9,194 nucleotides of DNA from Marivivens sp. (GTDB lineage Bacteria > Pseudomonadota > Alphaproteobacteria > Rhodobacterales > Rhodobacteraceae). Made by a program: the position numbers and the translations under genes. The stretch is taken from contig JAHEBR010000072.1 in NCBI GenBank assembly GCA_024642185.1, positions 1 to 9,194 of the forward strand, written 5' to 3'. The notes under the pieces are model-generated. The model did not search any database, was not told the origin of the DNA, and worked only from the letters and a program-made list of their open reading frames with translations. Each line of letters begins with the position of its first letter. The stretch's first letter is position 1. Of this stretch, positions 1 through 7,458 are shown in pieces.

Positions 1-862
1 GGCGCTGGGCGGCCGACATCGTCTGGCGCGCGCCCATGCCGAACTTGCGGCTGGCTTCCTGCTGCAGCGTCGAGGTCATGAACGGCGGAGCGGGGTTGCG
101 CGTGGCGGGCTTGGCCTCGACCGATTTGACCGCCAGAGCACGGCTTTCCACGGCGCGCACAGCCATCTCGGCCCGCATCGCATCCGCCAGATCGAATTTC
201 TCGAGCTTCTTGCCGGCAAGGTTCACGAGGCGGGCCTCAAACTCCTGCCCGCGCGGGTTCTTCAGCCGCGCCGTGACCGACCAGTATTCCTGCGCCCGGA
301 AGGCCTCGATCTCCATCTCGCGCTCGACGATGAGCCGCAGGCAGACCGATTGCACGCGGCCTGCCGATTTCGCGCCCGGCAGTTTGCGCCAAAGGACCGG
401 CGAGAGGTTGAACCCCACGAGATAATCGAGCGCGCGGCGGGCGAGATAGGCTTCGACCAAGGGCGCGTCGATCTCGCGGGGATGGGCCATCGCTTCGGTC
501 ACGGCGGATTTGGTGATGGCGTTGAAGGTGACGCGGCTGACGGCGGTATCCTTCTTGATCGCCTTGCGCGCGGTCAGCGCCTCGCGCAGGTGCCAGCTGA
601 TCGCCTCGCCCTCGCGGTCGGGGTCGGTGGCGAGGATCAGATTGGGATCGTCCTTGAGCGCATCGGCAATCGCCTTGACGTGCTTTTTGCTGTCGGAGGC
701 GATCTCCCATTCCATCGCGAATCCCTGCTCGGGATCGACCGAACCATCCTTGGGCGGCAGGTCGCGGACATGGCCGTAGGAGGCAAGGACGGTATATTCT
801 GACCCGAGATATTTGTTGATTGTCTTGGCCTTAGCCGGGGATTCAACAACAACTACGGGCAT
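1..862 (-). CDS. topA: DNA topoisomerase I (type IA), N-terminal part, cut by the window edge
   Basis: Type IA topoisomerases relax negative supercoils by cutting one DNA strand through a tyrosine. The visible 287 codons begin MPVVVVESPAKAKTINKYLG, the start of the TOPRIM domain. The expected metal-binding acids are present: Glu7, then Asp80, Asp82 and Glu84 in the DPDREGEA block. A GAKSAGRVQS block at about residues 163-172 is the conserved DNA-binding region of domain IV. The last visible residues (FGMGARQTMSAAQR) precede the family's active-site segment, so the catalytic tyrosine should lie about ten codons beyond the left edge. The ATG at 862-860 is the natural start because the protein opens directly into the TOPRIM strand; an AAGG lies a few bases upstream. 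The family is usually over 800 residues, so about two thirds is missing here. It follows dprA on the same strand after a 141-base gap. Identification is secure. Confidence 0.97.
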   Translation of the reverse strand, partial: MPVVVVESPAKAKTINKYLGSEYTVLASYGHVRDLPPKDGSVDPEQGFAMEWEIASDSKKHVKAIADALKDDPNLILATDPDREGEAISWHLREALTARKAIKKDTAVSRVTFNAITKSAVTEAMAHPREIDAPLVEAYLARRALDYLVGFNLSPVLWRKLPGAKSAGRVQSVCLRLIVEREMEIEAFRAQEYWSVTARLKNPRGQEFEARLVNLAGKKLEKFDLADAMRAEMAVRAVESRALAVKSVEAKPATRNPAPPFMTSTLQQEASRKFGMGARQTMSAAQR

Positions 863-901
863 ATCCAACCTTAATTTCTGGGGGCAATGTTCAGGTCGCG
901 C

Positions 902-931
902 ACCATGGGTGAGGGCCCAAGGCATTGTCAA
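902..931 (-). promoter_or_regulatory. Candidate topA promoter
   Basis: In the 141-base gap between dprA and topA the minus strand carries a perfect TTGACA (931-926). After an 18-base spacer comes CATGGT (907-902), a weak -10 match. Transcription would start near 895, about 30 bases before the topA ATG. The -35 is a perfect match but the -10 is poor, so this is a suggestion that topA can be transcribed separately from dprA. Confidence 0.35.
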
Positions 932-962
932 TCCACTGATCGGCGGAGATGCGAAATGGCGG

Positions 963-992
963 GCAAGAGCGATCCGGCGGGCGGTCTCTTGC
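963..992 (-). terminator. Weak stem-loop just after dprA
   Basis: GCAAGAG (963-969) and CTCTTGC (986-992) form a perfect 7-bp inverted repeat with a 16-base loop, starting 11 bases after the dprA stop codon. No T-run follows on the minus strand, so it is not a classical intrinsic terminator. It may only stabilise the dprA 3' end, or be chance. Confidence 0.2.
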
Positions 993-1003
993 GCCGTGCG
1001 GCC

Positions 1004-2149
1004 CTAGTCGACCCGGGCCAAAAGGCCACCCGGCTGGCGATGGATGCGGCCAGACAGTTCAAGATCGAGAAGCGCGGGCGAAACAGCCGCTGCGGGCGCG
1101 GAGATGTCGCGGATCAGTTGATCCTCGGCCAGCGGCGAAGGGCCGAGGCGGGCGAGGATCTGACGGTGAAGATCGGCTGTTTCCCGCAAGGATCGCGTTG
1201 GCCGGGTCCGGACCGGCTCGGGCGCTGCGGGCGTAGGCGCCGCCAACTCCTGCGGCTGGGCATTCAGTGCCTCGATCACATCCGCCGCCGAGCGCACCAG
1301 AACCGCGCCATCGCGGATCAGGTGGTTGCAGCCGCCCGACCGGGCATCGAACGGGTGCCCCGGCACCGCCAATACGTCGCGTCCAATCGAAAGAGCCGCC
1401 TCGGCTGTGATGAGGCTGCCGGATTTCGCGGCCGCCTCGATCACCACGACCGCTCGCGCCAAGCCGGCGATCAGGCGGTTGCGCGTCGGGAAATGTCGGG
1501 CTTGCGGCTGAAGGCCCATGGGCTGTTCCGACAGGCGCAGGCCAAGATGGCCGATATCGTGGGTGAGGGCCGTGTTTTCCTGCGGATAGATATGGTCGAC
1601 CCCGCCCGCCATCACGGCGATCGTGCCGGTGGTAAGCGTCTGCCGGTGCGCCTCGGCGTCAATCCCGCGCGCAAGGCCGGAAACGATAACGATGCCCTCT
1701 TCTGCCAGCTCCGCCGCCACGCGCCGCGCCATGCGCAGGCCGAGCGACGAGGCGCTGCGCGCGCCGACGATGGCCACGATGCGACGTTGGAGCAGCTCAG
1801 GCTTGCCGACAACCCAGAGCATCGGCGGCGCATCGGAAAGGGACGTCAACGCCTCGGGATAGTCGGCCTCGCCGCGAAAGATCAGCCGCGCCTGTGCGGC
1901 CTTGCCCGCCTTCATCTCGGCGGCGACCACGCCCTCTGGGCAAACCGCATAATCCGCCAGCCCCGCGTCACGGGCCAAGCGGGGCAGGGCTTCAAGCGCA
2001 TTGCCCGCCGACCCGTGTTCGCTGAGGAGGCGATAGAAGGTCGAGATCCCGACCCGCCTTGAGCGCAACAGACGGAGCGCCGAAAACCGGTCAGCTTCCG
2101 TGGTGGGTGGGAGTGGGGGGTGAGTGGAAGAACTGTTGTCTCCTGTCAT
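1004..2149 (-). CDS. dprA: DNA processing protein DprA
   Basis: DprA (also called Smf) binds incoming single-stranded DNA and loads RecA during natural transformation. In Rhodobacter it also acts in recipients of gene transfer agent DNA. The 381-residue product has a helical N-terminal region (about 20-65). A Rossmann-like DNA-binding core (about 124-288) follows, with IVGARSAS near 127, SGLARGID at 157-164, PTRNRLIAG at 221-229 and GHPFDARSGGCNHLIRDGA near 264-282. A Pro/Ala-rich linker leads to a winged-helix-like C-terminal domain (about 326-379). Domain order and length are normal for the family. The frame stays open to 2251, overlapping tldD, but the ATG at 2149-2147 has a GGAGGG ribosome site at ideal spacing, so I chose it. 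The gap from tldD is 82 bases and holds a likely CtrA-controlled promoter. Identification is secure. Confidence 0.95.
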   Translation of the reverse strand: MTGDNSSSTHPPLPPTTEADRFSALRLLRSRRVGISTFYRLLSEHGSAGNALEALPRLARDAGLADYAVCPEGVVAAEMKAGKAAQARLIFRGEADYPEALTSLSDAPPMLWVVGKPELLQRRIVAIVGARSASSLGLRMARRVAAELAEEGIVIVSGLARGIDAEAHRQTLTTGTIAVMAGGVDHIYPQENTALTHDIGHLGLRLSEQPMGLQPQARHFPTRNRLIAGLARAVVVIEAAAKSGSLITAEAALSIGRDVLAVPGHPFDARSGGCNHLIRDGAVLVRSAADVIEALNAQPQELAAPTPAAPEPVRTRPTRSLRETADLHRQILARLGPSPLAEDQLIRDISAPAAAVSPALLDLELSGRIHRQPGGLLARVD

Positions 2150-2153
2150 CCGG

Positions 2154-2159
2154 CCCTCC
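2154..2159 (-). promoter_or_regulatory. Ribosome binding site that fixes the dprA start
   Basis: GGAGGG on the minus strand lies four bases before the ATG at 2149. No comparable site supports the upstream in-frame start at 2251, which would overlap the end of tldD. This match sets dprA at 381 codons. Confidence 0.8.
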
Positions 2160-2176
2160 GTCTGTTGCCAGACCGT

Positions 2177-2207
2177 TCTAAAGCCGGAATGGTTAACCAC
2201 AGGTAAA
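2177..2207 (-). promoter_or_regulatory. Probable dprA promoter with CtrA-type binding site
   Basis: The minus strand reads TTTACCTGTGGTTAACCAT from 2207 to 2189. This matches the CtrA consensus TTAA-N7-TTAA with one mismatch, and the second half is the full TTAACCAT form. A -10-like TTTAGA lies at 2182-2177. Counting 17 bases upstream puts the -35 at 2205-2200, inside the CtrA site, which is the usual layout for CtrA-activated promoters. The predicted start near 2170 leaves a leader of about 20 bases that holds the strong ribosome site. The spacing and motif are seen in the sequence; control by CtrA is inferred. Confidence 0.6.
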
Positions 2208-2231
2208 GCCCCGCCGGATAATTGAGCCCGC

Positions 2232-3653
<1,422 letters not shown>

Positions 3654-3740
3654 GTGTTTTCCTCGATATTGCGGCCACTCGATGCAAAAAGCGTCCGTTT
3701 GCCGCAATTGCAGTTCTTGAGTTGTGCGTCAGGATATGTG

Positions 3741-3782
3741 AGATGCATTCGCGGATACAACGGGATTCCGCCCCGTGCATCT
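3741..3782 (+). repeat. 7-bp inverted repeat interlocked with the 9-bp repeat
   Basis: AGATGCA (3741-3747) pairs exactly with TGCATCT (3776-3782). The right arm lies inside the loop of the 9-bp repeat, so the arms are in the order A-B-A'-B', the layout of an H-type pseudoknot. A 7-bp match over this distance can arise by chance, so it is less certain than the 9-bp repeat. Confidence 0.35.
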
Positions 3783-3793
3783 GTGCGGAATCC
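3763..3793 (+). repeat. Perfect 9-bp inverted repeat upstream of ctaC
   Basis: GGATTCCGC (3763-3771) and GCGGAATCC (3785-3793) are exact reverse complements separated by 13 bases. The arm centres are 22 bases apart, about two helical turns, which would suit a dimeric DNA-binding regulator. If transcribed it would form a strong hairpin ending 41 bases before the ctaC start codon. No T-run follows, so it is not an intrinsic terminator. Confidence 0.7.
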
Positions 3794-3799
3794 TAATTG

Positions 3800-3815
3800 G
3801 GCGTGACAGCACGCC
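3800..3815 (+). repeat. Small hairpin just before the ctaC ribosome binding site
   Basis: GGCGTG (3800-3805) and CACGCC (3810-3815) form a perfect 6-bp stem with the four-base loop ACAG. It ends about nine bases before the AGGG (3825-3828) that probably serves as the ctaC ribosome site, so it is placed to influence translation if it is in the transcript. It also overlaps a TGAC-N8-GTCA dyad (3804-3819). Confidence 0.45.
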
Positions 3816-3834
3816 GTCAAGAACAGGGTATGAC

Positions 3835-4695
3835 ATGCGACTGACCAACCTCGTCACCAAGCTTTCGGCTGCAGCCGGGCTGATCTTTGCCGCCGCTGCC
3901 GCCAGCGCGCAGGCCGTCAACCAGCAGCTCGAGATCATCGGCGCGCCAAAGGCCGATGGCATTGGCTTCCAGCCGGCCTCGTCCGAGCTGGCCCGCGATC
4001 TTCAGTGGCTCGACGGGATGATCCTCGTCATCATTACGGCAATCGTGATCTTCGTTGTGGCACTTCTGGCCTACATCATCGTCCGCTACAACAAGCGCGC
4101 CAATCCGAACCCCGCCAGCTTCTCGCACAACTCGCCGCTCGAGGTGGCCTGGACGATTGTTCCGATCCTGATCCTCGTTTTCATTGGCGCCTTCTCGCTG
4201 CCGATCCTGTTCAAGCAGCAGGAGATTCCTGAAGGCGAAATTCACATCAAGGTGACCGGCAACCAGTGGTACTGGAGCTATGAGTACACCGACGAAGGCA
4301 TTGCCTACGACAGCTTCATGATTGGCTATGGCGAGGGCAACCTCAACCCGTCGATCAGCGCCCAACTGGCCGAAGCCGGCTATTCCGACAACGAGTTCCT
4401 TCTGGCCACCGACACTGCTGTCGTGATCCCGGTTGGCGCTGTCGTCGTAATGCACCTCACCGGTGCCGACGTGATCCACTCCTGGACCATTCCCGCCTTC
4501 GGCGTGAAGCAAGACGCCGTTCCGGGCCGCATCAGCCAGCTCTGGTTCGCTGCCGAGCAGGAAGGCATCTACTTTGGCCAGTGTTCCGAGCTTTGCGGCA
4601 AGGACCACGCCTATATGCCGATCACCGTCAAGGTTGTCAGCGAAGCGGCCTATGCCGAGTGGCTGGCTGCCGCCAAGGAAGAGAACGGCGTCTGA
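3835..4695 (+). CDS. ctaC: Cytochrome c oxidase subunit II (aa3 type)
   Basis: Subunit II takes electrons from cytochrome c at its binuclear CuA centre and passes them to subunit I. The 286-residue precursor starts with a signal peptide (Ala-rich core at about 10-23, likely cleavage after Ala-Ser-Ala25, before Gln26). Two membrane helices follow at about 61-83 and 105-126. The periplasmic cupredoxin domain has the aromatic QWYWSYEY patch (144-151) for electron entry and the full CuA ligand set: His215 in HSW, then Cys250, Glu252, Cys254, His258 and Met261 in CSELCGKDHAYM. There is no fused cytochrome c domain, which separates it from the caa3 type. The ATG at 3835 gives a proper signal peptide; the GTG at 3775 would place 20 extra residues before it. 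An AGGG sits six bases upstream. It is the first gene of the cta run. Identification is secure. Confidence 0.97.
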   Translation: MRLTNLVTKLSAAAGLIFAAAAASAQAVNQQLEIIGAPKADGIGFQPASSELARDLQWLDGMILVIITAIVIFVVALLAYIIVRYNKRANPNPASFSHNSPLEVAWTIVPILILVFIGAFSLPILFKQQEIPEGEIHIKVTGNQWYWSYEYTDEGIAYDSFMIGYGEGNLNPSISAQLAEAGYSDNEFLLATDTAVVIPVGAVVVMHLTGADVIHSWTIPAFGVKQDAVPGRISQLWFAAEQEGIYFGQCSELCGKDHAYMPITVKVVSEAAYAEWLAAAKEENGV

Positions 4696-4712
4696 TCGCC
4701 GCCTGATCTGAG

Positions 4713-4737
4713 ACAGGGCGGGCGCTGCCTGCCCTGT
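4713..4737 (+). terminator. Stem-loop after ctaC, possible attenuator or processing site
   Basis: ACAGGGCGGG (4713-4722) pairs with CCTGCCCTGT (4728-4737) in a 10-bp stem with one G-U pair and a five-base loop, starting 18 bases after the ctaC stop. The sequence after it (GTGTTTGGG) has only a short T-run, so full termination is unlikely. Partial read-through or protection of the ctaC 3' end is plausible. Confidence 0.5.
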
Positions 4738-4743
4738 GTGTTT

Positions 4744-4762
4744 GGGCCCGCTTGGCGGGTCC
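4744..4762 (+). repeat. Second stem-loop in the ctaC-ctaB spacer
   Basis: GGGCCCGC (4744-4751) pairs with GCGGGTCC (4755-4762), with one G-U pair and a three-base TTG loop. It begins seven bases after the preceding stem-loop. A third short dyad, GACG-GGGC-CGTC (4773-4784), follows. Together they make most of the 110-base spacer structured. Confidence 0.4.
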
Positions 4763-4796
4763 AGTCACTTCTGACGGGGCCGTCCCGCCGCCAAAT

Positions 4797-4801
4797 GGAA
4801 G
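4797..4801 (+). promoter_or_regulatory. Ribosome binding site for ctaB
   Basis: GGAAG lies four bases before the ATG at 4806 and only one base before the ATG at 4803. The spacing favours 4806 as the start codon. The TTG at 4752 sits in the loop of a stem-loop and is not a credible start. Confidence 0.5.
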
Positions 4802-4805
4802 TATG

Positions 4806-5738
4806 ATGACCGACGTGAGCCTAGAGCAGACATCGCATGAAGCCGGGATGGGCGATTACTTTGCCCTTCTGAAGCCCCGCGTGATGTCGCTGGTGGTCTT
4901 TACCGCCCTTGTCGGCCTTGTCGTGGCGCCGGTGCCGGTGCATCCCTTCATTGCCTTCGTCGCCATCCTGTGCATCGCCGTCGGCGCAGGCGCCTCGGGC
5001 GCGCTGAACATGTGGTGGGATGCCGATATCGACCGGATCATGCGCCGCACCGCCAAGCGGCCGATCCCCTCGGGCCGCGTCCAGCCGGGCGAGGCGCTGG
5101 GTCTTGGCCTGACGCTCTCGGCCTTCTCGGTCATCCTTCTGGCACTGGCGACCAACCTCCTTGCCGCGGGCCTTCTGGCCTTCACCATCTTCTTCTATGC
5201 CGTCATCTATTCGATGTGGCTCAAGCGTTCGACGCCGCAGAACATCGTCATCGGCGGCGCCGCGGGTGCCTTCCCGCCGATGATCGGCTGGGCCGTGGCC
5301 ACGGGCGGGGTCAGCCTCGAATCGATCCTGATGTTTGCGCTGATCTTCATGTGGACCCCGCCGCATTTCTGGGCGCTGGCGATCTTCGTGAAGTCTGACT
5401 ACGGCAACGCCGGCGTGCCGATGCTGACCGAGACCCACGGCCGCCGCGTCACCCGCAATCACATCATGGGCTATATGATCGCGCTCGTGCCGGTCGCCAT
5501 TGGCATCGCCTTCACCTCGATTGGCGGGCCGATCTATCTGGCGACCGCCGTGGTCCTTAATCTGTGGTTCCTCAGGGCCTGTTTCCGCGTCTGGCGGCGC
5601 GACGAGACGCAAGCCGAGGCCGACAACTTTGCCGCCGAAAAGGCCGCATTCAAAGTGTCGCTCTACTATTTGTTCCTGCATTTCTCGGCGCTGTTGGCCG
5701 AGGCGGCCCTGCGTCCGTGGGGCCTTGGAGGCTGGTAA
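4806..5738 (+). CDS. ctaB: Protohaem IX farnesyltransferase (haem O synthase)
   Basis: CtaB (Cox10) attaches a farnesyl group to haem B, giving haem O, the precursor of haem A used in aa3 oxidases. The 310-residue product is a polytopic UbiA-family membrane enzyme. The first prenyl-diphosphate binding motif is clear: NMWWDADIDRIMRRTAKRP, with Asn68, Asp72, Asp74 and Asp76. It is followed by KRSTPQNIVIGGAAGAFPP and the second-loop segment DYGNAGVPMLTETHG. Multiple hydrophobic helices fill the rest. The opening GDYFALLKPRVMSLVVFTALVG is the usual family N terminus. The start is 4806, with the adjacent ATG at 4803 as an alternative. The stop codon is directly followed by the ATG of the next gene, and a GGAGG for that gene lies inside the end of ctaB. 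No haem A synthase gene is present in this window. Identification is secure. Confidence 0.95.
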   Translation: MTDVSLEQTSHEAGMGDYFALLKPRVMSLVVFTALVGLVVAPVPVHPFIAFVAILCIAVGAGASGALNMWWDADIDRIMRRTAKRPIPSGRVQPGEALGLGLTLSAFSVILLALATNLLAAGLLAFTIFFYAVIYSMWLKRSTPQNIVIGGAAGAFPPMIGWAVATGGVSLESILMFALIFMWTPPHFWALAIFVKSDYGNAGVPMLTETHGRRVTRNHIMGYMIALVPVAIGIAFTSIGGPIYLATAVVLNLWFLRACFRVWRRDETQAEADNFAAEKAAFKVSLYYLFLHFSALLAEAALRPWGLGGW

Positions 5739-5957
5739 ATGTCGATCAAGGTTGAACACGAACTGCACCGGCGGCGCAAAGGCCGCAACATGGGCCTTCT
5801 GGGCCTTCTTCTGGCCTTCGTCGCGCTGGTGTTCCTGCTCACCGTCGTGAAGGTTCAGGAACTGGGCGACGCCAGCAAGTTTCAGGGCTATGACCATGCC
5901 GTTCAGCCCGCTCTCGTGCCGCTCGAGGGTGAAGCGGGGGCGGTCGCGTCCGAATGA
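5739..5957 (+). CDS. Small single-pass membrane protein, probably CoxF-type oxidase assembly protein
   Basis: This 72-residue protein has a basic N terminus (ELHRRRKGRN at about 8-17), one hydrophobic helix (about 18-37) and a short hydrophilic tail ending in VASE. By the positive-inside rule the N terminus should be cytoplasmic and the tail periplasmic. A GGAGG (5727-5731) gives a good ribosome site. The start codon abuts the ctaB stop, and the stop overlaps the ctaG start by four bases (ATGA), so it is translationally linked to both neighbours and is surely a real gene. Small proteins between ctaB and ctaG are known in alphaproteobacterial oxidase operons, some labelled CoxF. I assign it there by position and topology, without a recognised domain. 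Its likely role is oxidase assembly, but the molecular function is unknown. Confidence 0.85.
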   Translation: MSIKVEHELHRRRKGRNMGLLGLLLAFVALVFLLTVVKVQELGDASKFQGYDHAVQPALVPLEGEAGAVASE

Positions 5958-6550
5958 AGCTTTTCGGCAAGGTCATCGAAGGTCCGCAGAAGACAGTCAT
6001 CCAGACCGTCGGCGTTGTCGTTCTCATGGGCGGGCTCGCCTGGGCTTCGGTCCCCTTCTACGACTGGTTCTGCCGAGTCACCGGCTTTGGCGGGGTCACG
6101 AATACGGCCTATACCGGCAGCGATGTGGTCCTCGATCAGACAATTACCATCCGTTTTGATGCGTCATTGGATCGCGGCATGCCGTGGGAATTCAAGCCGA
6201 TGCAGCGCGAAATGACGCTGCGGATCGGCGAAACCGGCCTTGCGTTCTATGAGGCGCACAACCCGACCGACCATCCCGTTGCGGGCCAGGCCGCCTACAA
6301 TGTGACGCCATACGAGGCGGGCTACTTCTTTGATAAGATTGAGTGTTTCTGCTTTACCGAGCAGGTGCTCCAGCCCGGTGAAACGGTCGAGATGCCGGTC
6401 AGCTTCTATGTCGATCCGGCCATCGTTTCGGACCGCGATGCCAAGTATGTGCACACGATCACACTCTCTTACACCTTCTATGAAATCGACCTGCCGGACG
6501 AGCAGGCGGCTTTGACAAATCCGGCGTCAGACGCCATAGAAACCAACTAA
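5954..6550 (+). CDS. ctaG: Cytochrome c oxidase assembly protein CtaG (Cox11 family)
   Basis: CtaG delivers copper to the CuB site of subunit I. The 198-residue protein has a short cytoplasmic N terminus, one membrane helix (about 13-34) and a periplasmic beta-rich domain. The copper ligands are visible: Cys131 and Cys133 in the diagnostic FDKIECFCFTEQ segment, plus the conserved Cys40 just after the helix in FYDWFCRVTGFGG. The EMPVSFYVDP segment (147-156) is also a family hallmark. It is the Cox11 family, not the unrelated caa3-type CtaG of Bacillus. The ATG overlaps the stop of the preceding small gene (ATGA), and no good ribosome site of its own is visible, so it probably depends on translational coupling. 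The length is normal for the family. Identification is secure. Confidence 0.96.
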   Translation: MKLFGKVIEGPQKTVIQTVGVVVLMGGLAWASVPFYDWFCRVTGFGGVTNTAYTGSDVVLDQTITIRFDASLDRGMPWEFKPMQREMTLRIGETGLAFYEAHNPTDHPVAGQAAYNVTPYEAGYFFDKIECFCFTEQVLQPGETVEMPVSFYVDPAIVSDRDAKYVHTITLSYTFYEIDLPDEQAALTNPASDAIETN

Positions 6551-6575
6551 AGACCAAGCCACAGGGAAGACCGTT

Positions 6576-7376
6576 ATGGCGCACGCAAAGAATCACGACT
6601 ATCACATCCTTCCGCCGTCGATCTGGCCACTCGTTGGCGCAGTCTCGGCCTTCATCATGCTGTTCGGCTCTGTCCTGTGGATGAAGGACAGTGGCCCCTA
6701 CATGTTCCTGATCGGCCTCGCCGGCGTTCTCTACACGATGTTCGCCTGGTGGTCGGAAGTGGTCCATGAAGGCCAGACCGGCGATCACACCCCGGTCGTC
6801 CGCATCGGCCTGCGCTATGGCTTCATCCTCTTCATCATGTCCGAGGTGATGTTCTTCCTCGCATGGTTCTGGGCCTTCTTCAAAAGCGCCCTCTACCCGA
6901 TGGGCCCGATGTCCCCGATCGTTGATGGCGTCTGGCCGCCCGCTGGCATCGAGACCTTTGATCCCTGGCACCTGCCGCTGATCAACACCCTGATCCTTCT
7001 GCTGTCGGGCTGTGCCGCCACTTGGGCGCACCACGCCCTGACCCATGACAACAACCGTCAGGATATGAAGACCGGCCTGATCCTGGCGATCGCCCTCGGC
7101 GCCCTCTTCACCTTCTTCCAGGCCTACGAATACAGCCACGCCGCCTTTGGCCTGTCGGGCAACATCTATGGCGCGACCTTCTTCATGGCGACCGGCTTCC
7201 ACGGCTTCCATGTGCTGATCGGGACGATCTTCCTCTTCATCACGCTGATGCGCGTCTACAGGGGCCACTACACCCAGGAACAGCACGTCGGCTTCGAGGC
7301 CGCCGCCTGGTATTGGCACTTCGTTGACGTTGTGTGGCTCTTCCTCTTCGCTGCTGTCTATATCTGGGGCCAGTAA
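6576..7376 (+). CDS. ctaE: Cytochrome c oxidase subunit III
   Basis: Subunit III stabilises the oxidase core and supports proton uptake into the D pathway, binding lipids between its helices. The 266-residue, seven-helix sequence is full length for the family. It starts AHAKNHDYHILPPSIWPL and has the conserved acidic residue in the membrane, Glu90 in FIMSEVMFFLAWFWAFF. The ATWAHHAL segment, TGFHGFHVLIG, and the C-terminal HVGFEAAAWYWHFVDVVWLFLF block are diagnostic. An AGGGAAG (6563-6569) lies six bases before the ATG. The gap from ctaG is 25 bases with no visible structure. A strong stem-loop follows, so this is the last gene of the core ctaC-ctaE run. Identification is secure. Confidence 0.97.
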   Translation: MAHAKNHDYHILPPSIWPLVGAVSAFIMLFGSVLWMKDSGPYMFLIGLAGVLYTMFAWWSEVVHEGQTGDHTPVVRIGLRYGFILFIMSEVMFFLAWFWAFFKSALYPMGPMSPIVDGVWPPAGIETFDPWHLPLINTLILLLSGCAATWAHHALTHDNNRQDMKTGLILAIALGALFTFFQAYEYSHAAFGLSGNIYGATFFMATGFHGFHVLIGTIFLFITLMRVYRGHYTQEQHVGFEAAAWYWHFVDVVWLFLFAAVYIWGQ

Positions 7377-7429
7377 GAGCGCCTTTGGCCGGGCAGGGGT
7401 TGACCCTTCCCGCCTGATGGAAAACAAAC

Positions 7430-7458
7430 CAAACGCGCGCGGGCCTCGCGCGCGTTTG
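7430..7458 (+). terminator. Strong stem-loop between ctaE and surf1
   Basis: CAAACGCGCGC (7430-7440) and GCGCGCGTTTG (7448-7458) form a perfect 11-bp stem; G7441 and C7447 can add a twelfth pair, leaving a five-base loop. The T-run is only three bases and lies inside the stem. It resembles an intrinsic terminator for the cta operon. It ends only 20 bases before the surf1 ATG, so surf1 is either read through or started upstream of the stem. A TTGACC (7400-7405) is a possible -35, but no good -10 follows. Confidence 0.6.

Larger units (their letters stand above)
3654..3834. promoter_or_regulatory. Divergent tldD/ctaC intergenic region with several inverted repeats
   Basis: These 181 bases must hold the promoters of both tldD and ctaC. 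The half near tldD has a compact palindromic patch, TTGCCGCAATTGC (3699-3711), with TTGC-C-GCAA and GCAATTGC overlapping. The half near ctaC holds three inverted repeats, described separately. I found no convincing sigma-70 boxes. The best weak candidate for ctaC is TTGCAG (3708-3713) with GATATG (3733-3738) after a 19-base spacer. I see no clear FNR-type TTGAT-N4-ATCAA site. Confidence 0.6.

Noticed and set aside
887..2062. 391-codon open frame on the plus strand
   Set aside because: It lies opposite dprA and the gap before topA; its product is Arg/Gly-rich low-complexity sequence with no recognisable domain. It is a shadow of GC-rich coding DNA.
3775..3834. GTG start extending ctaC by 20 codons
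   Set aside because: It would put residues before a normal signal peptide, and the segment overlaps the inverted repeats.
3817..4608. 263-codon open frame on the minus strand, and a similar one at 4821-5897
   Set aside because: Both are antisense to ctaC or ctaB, with charged repetitive composition typical of the reverse of membrane-protein genes.
4752..4805. TTG start extending ctaB by 18 codons
   Set aside because: The TTG lies in the loop of a stem-loop without a ribosome site, and the extra residues do not belong to the family N terminus.
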